This document shows positions 5,658 through 6,152 of a stretch of 6,152 nt of DNA, in pieces (position 1 is the stretch's first letter; the number at the start of each line of letters is the position of its first letter). The notes below the pieces were generated by a model that worked only from the letters and a program-made list of their open reading frames with translations, was not told where the DNA came from and searched no databases. The DNA is from Geodermatophilaceae bacterium (GTDB taxonomy: Bacteria > Actinomycetota > Actinomycetes > Mycobacteriales > Geodermatophilaceae). A program made the position numbers and the translations under genes. Location: contig JACCUF010000474.1 of NCBI GenBank assembly GCA_013811975.1, positions 1-6,152 on the forward strand. The letters are read 5' to 3'.

Positions 5658-5661
5658 CCTT
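5658..5661 (-). promoter_or_regulatory. Shine-Dalgarno site of the selenoprotein gene
   Basis: AAGG on the minus strand, 6 nt before the GTG at 5651. It favours this start over the ATG at 5636, whose only purine run touches the start codon. No confident promoter was found upstream. Confidence 0.5.
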
Positions 5662-5775
5662 GCGCTACGACACGAGCACGCTCAACCGCGAAGAGCCTCT
5701 CATGTCCAACTCGCGGCAGTCCTGAAAGTTTCACCCGAACGGTCGTCAGTTTCCATGTGCCGCAGGTTGTGCGCA

Positions 5776-5833
5776 CTATGGATGCTATGGTTGAGTCAAA
5801 TCAGTTGCGTAGCAATGGATTTCGTAGCAATGG
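5776..5833. repeat. Short direct repeats in the 5652-5904 intergenic region
   Basis: Two pairs are seen. CTATGG occurs at 5776-5781 and 5785-5790 (period 9). CGTAGCAATGG occurs at 5808-5818 and 5823-5833 (period 15), with TTGC-GTA-GCAA inverted at 5805-5815. The surrounding 5652-5904 stretch is lower in GC than its neighbours. Its short open frames lack third-position GC bias, so I see no gene in it; it is probably the divergent control region of the selenoprotein gene and the secreted-protein gene. Confidence 0.55.
5783..5791 (+). promoter_or_regulatory. Candidate extended -10 promoter for the secreted-protein gene
   Basis: TGCTATGGT is an extended -10 (TGN followed by TATGGT). It would start transcription near 5798, about 107 nt before the ATG at 5905. 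There is no good -35, which extended -10 promoters can lack. The downstream CGTAGCAATGG repeats would lie in the early transcript. Confidence 0.3.
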
Positions 5834-5904
5834 GTAGCCATCGCCTTACTTTATGTAACTAGCAAAACGCTCCACTGAGTATCACGATGACAGGACTTGG
5901 TATC

Positions 5905-6152
5905 ATGCGACTTTCCTCCACGCTCACGTCCGCCTCGGTGGCTGTCCTGCTGGCATTGGCGCCAGTCAGCCCAGCATCCGCCGGGACCGCGGAGCGCCAA
6001 GCGGCCTGCACCGCGCTCGGCGGCACGTTCCAGGCTGGGGGCTCGACCACCAACCCCAATCCAAGTAAAGACAAGTGCACGGTGACGACCACCGTCGTCG
6101 GGCCGGCAGTACCGGCCGGCGCGCCGACAGTCACCATCGGGCAGTCACAGAA
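5905..6152 (+). CDS. Secreted protein of unknown function, partial (C-terminus beyond window)
   Basis: The frame is open from ATG 5905 to the window end (82 full codons). The N-terminus is a typical Sec signal peptide: Arg2, a hydrophobic core from about V12 to A19, and an A24-S25-A26 cleavage site before G27. The mature part begins GTAERQAACTALGGTF and has two cysteines, C35 and C58, which could pair outside the cell. It continues Thr/Pro/Val-rich (CTVTTTVVGPAVPAGAP). I do not recognise a family. The start at 5905 is preferred because AGGA (5892-5895) lies nine bases upstream. An in-frame ATG at 5887 would add six residues in front of the signal peptide and has a weaker site. It is divergent from the selenoprotein gene, 253 bp away. 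Confidence 0.65.
   Translation, partial: MRLSSTLTSASVAVLLALAPVSPASAGTAERQAACTALGGTFQAGGSTTNPNPSKDKCTVTTTVVGPAVPAGAPTVTIGQSQ

Noticed and set aside
5682..5702. Further in-frame TGA codons (5684-5682 and 5702-5700) upstream of the selenoprotein, as possible extra Sec codons
   Set aside because: The codons between them lack third-position GC bias and show no family similarity; they more likely mark the true upstream end of the gene.
5668..5730. Short GTG-started frame on the minus strand beginning VKLSGLP, as a frameshifted N-terminus of the selenoprotein
   Set aside because: Its third positions are poor in GC, it has no recognisable motif, and it stops just before the selenoprotein start.
1..6152. 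CRISPR arrays, tRNA or rRNA genes, insertion sequences, attachment sites
   Set aside because: No regularly spaced long repeats, cloverleaf sequences, rRNA segments, transposase motifs or terminal inverted repeats were found.

Overview
The window is GC-rich, uses GTG as well as ATG starts, and carries the thyX-dapA-rnj block typical of Actinomycetota (high-GC Gram-positive bacteria). The order or genus cannot be settled from this sequence. ThyX is nearly collinear with the Mycobacterium tuberculosis protein as I remember it, and has the same length, but the flanking genes are not the mycobacterial ones.

Layout. (1) 1-1268, minus strand: an RHH (HicB-like) regulator gene (1268-771), then after 38 bp a DUF4097 beta-repeat protein (732 to beyond the left edge). 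They look like one transcription unit. (2) 1269-1563: a divergent control region holding two exact copies of a 14-bp element built on the palindrome TGACGTCA. Each copy overlaps a candidate -10 box for the leftward genes, which suggests autoregulation by the RHH protein. (3) 1564-4991, plus strand: thyX (flavin-dependent thymidylate synthase), dapA (4-hydroxy-tetrahydrodipicolinate synthase) and rnj (ribonuclease J), with 32- and 36-bp gaps. None has a Shine-Dalgarno sequence. Each has a TANNNT -10 box placed so that transcription would start at or within a few bases of the start codon, so the block looks like three leaderless genes rather than a simple operon. (4) 5651-5016, minus strand, convergent with rnj: a GrdB/PrdB-related (glycine/sarcosine/betaine/D-proline reductase B family) protein with an in-frame UGA inside a Sec-Pro-Glu-Cys-Cys motif, followed at the right distance by a SECIS-like hairpin. 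This is the most notable item: a probable selenoprotein that ordinary gene calling would split into two fragments of 88 and about 116 residues. (5) 5652-5904: a control region with lower GC and short direct repeats, without a convincing gene. (6) 5905 to the right edge, plus strand: the start of a secreted protein with a signal peptide and no recognised family.

How the genes work together. thyX supplies dTMP, dapA commits aspartate semialdehyde to lysine and diaminopimelate (cell wall), and rnj processes and degrades RNA. They are core genes that share a neighbourhood rather than a pathway. The RHH/DUF4097 pair and the selenoprotein are accessory genes of unknown role flanking this core.
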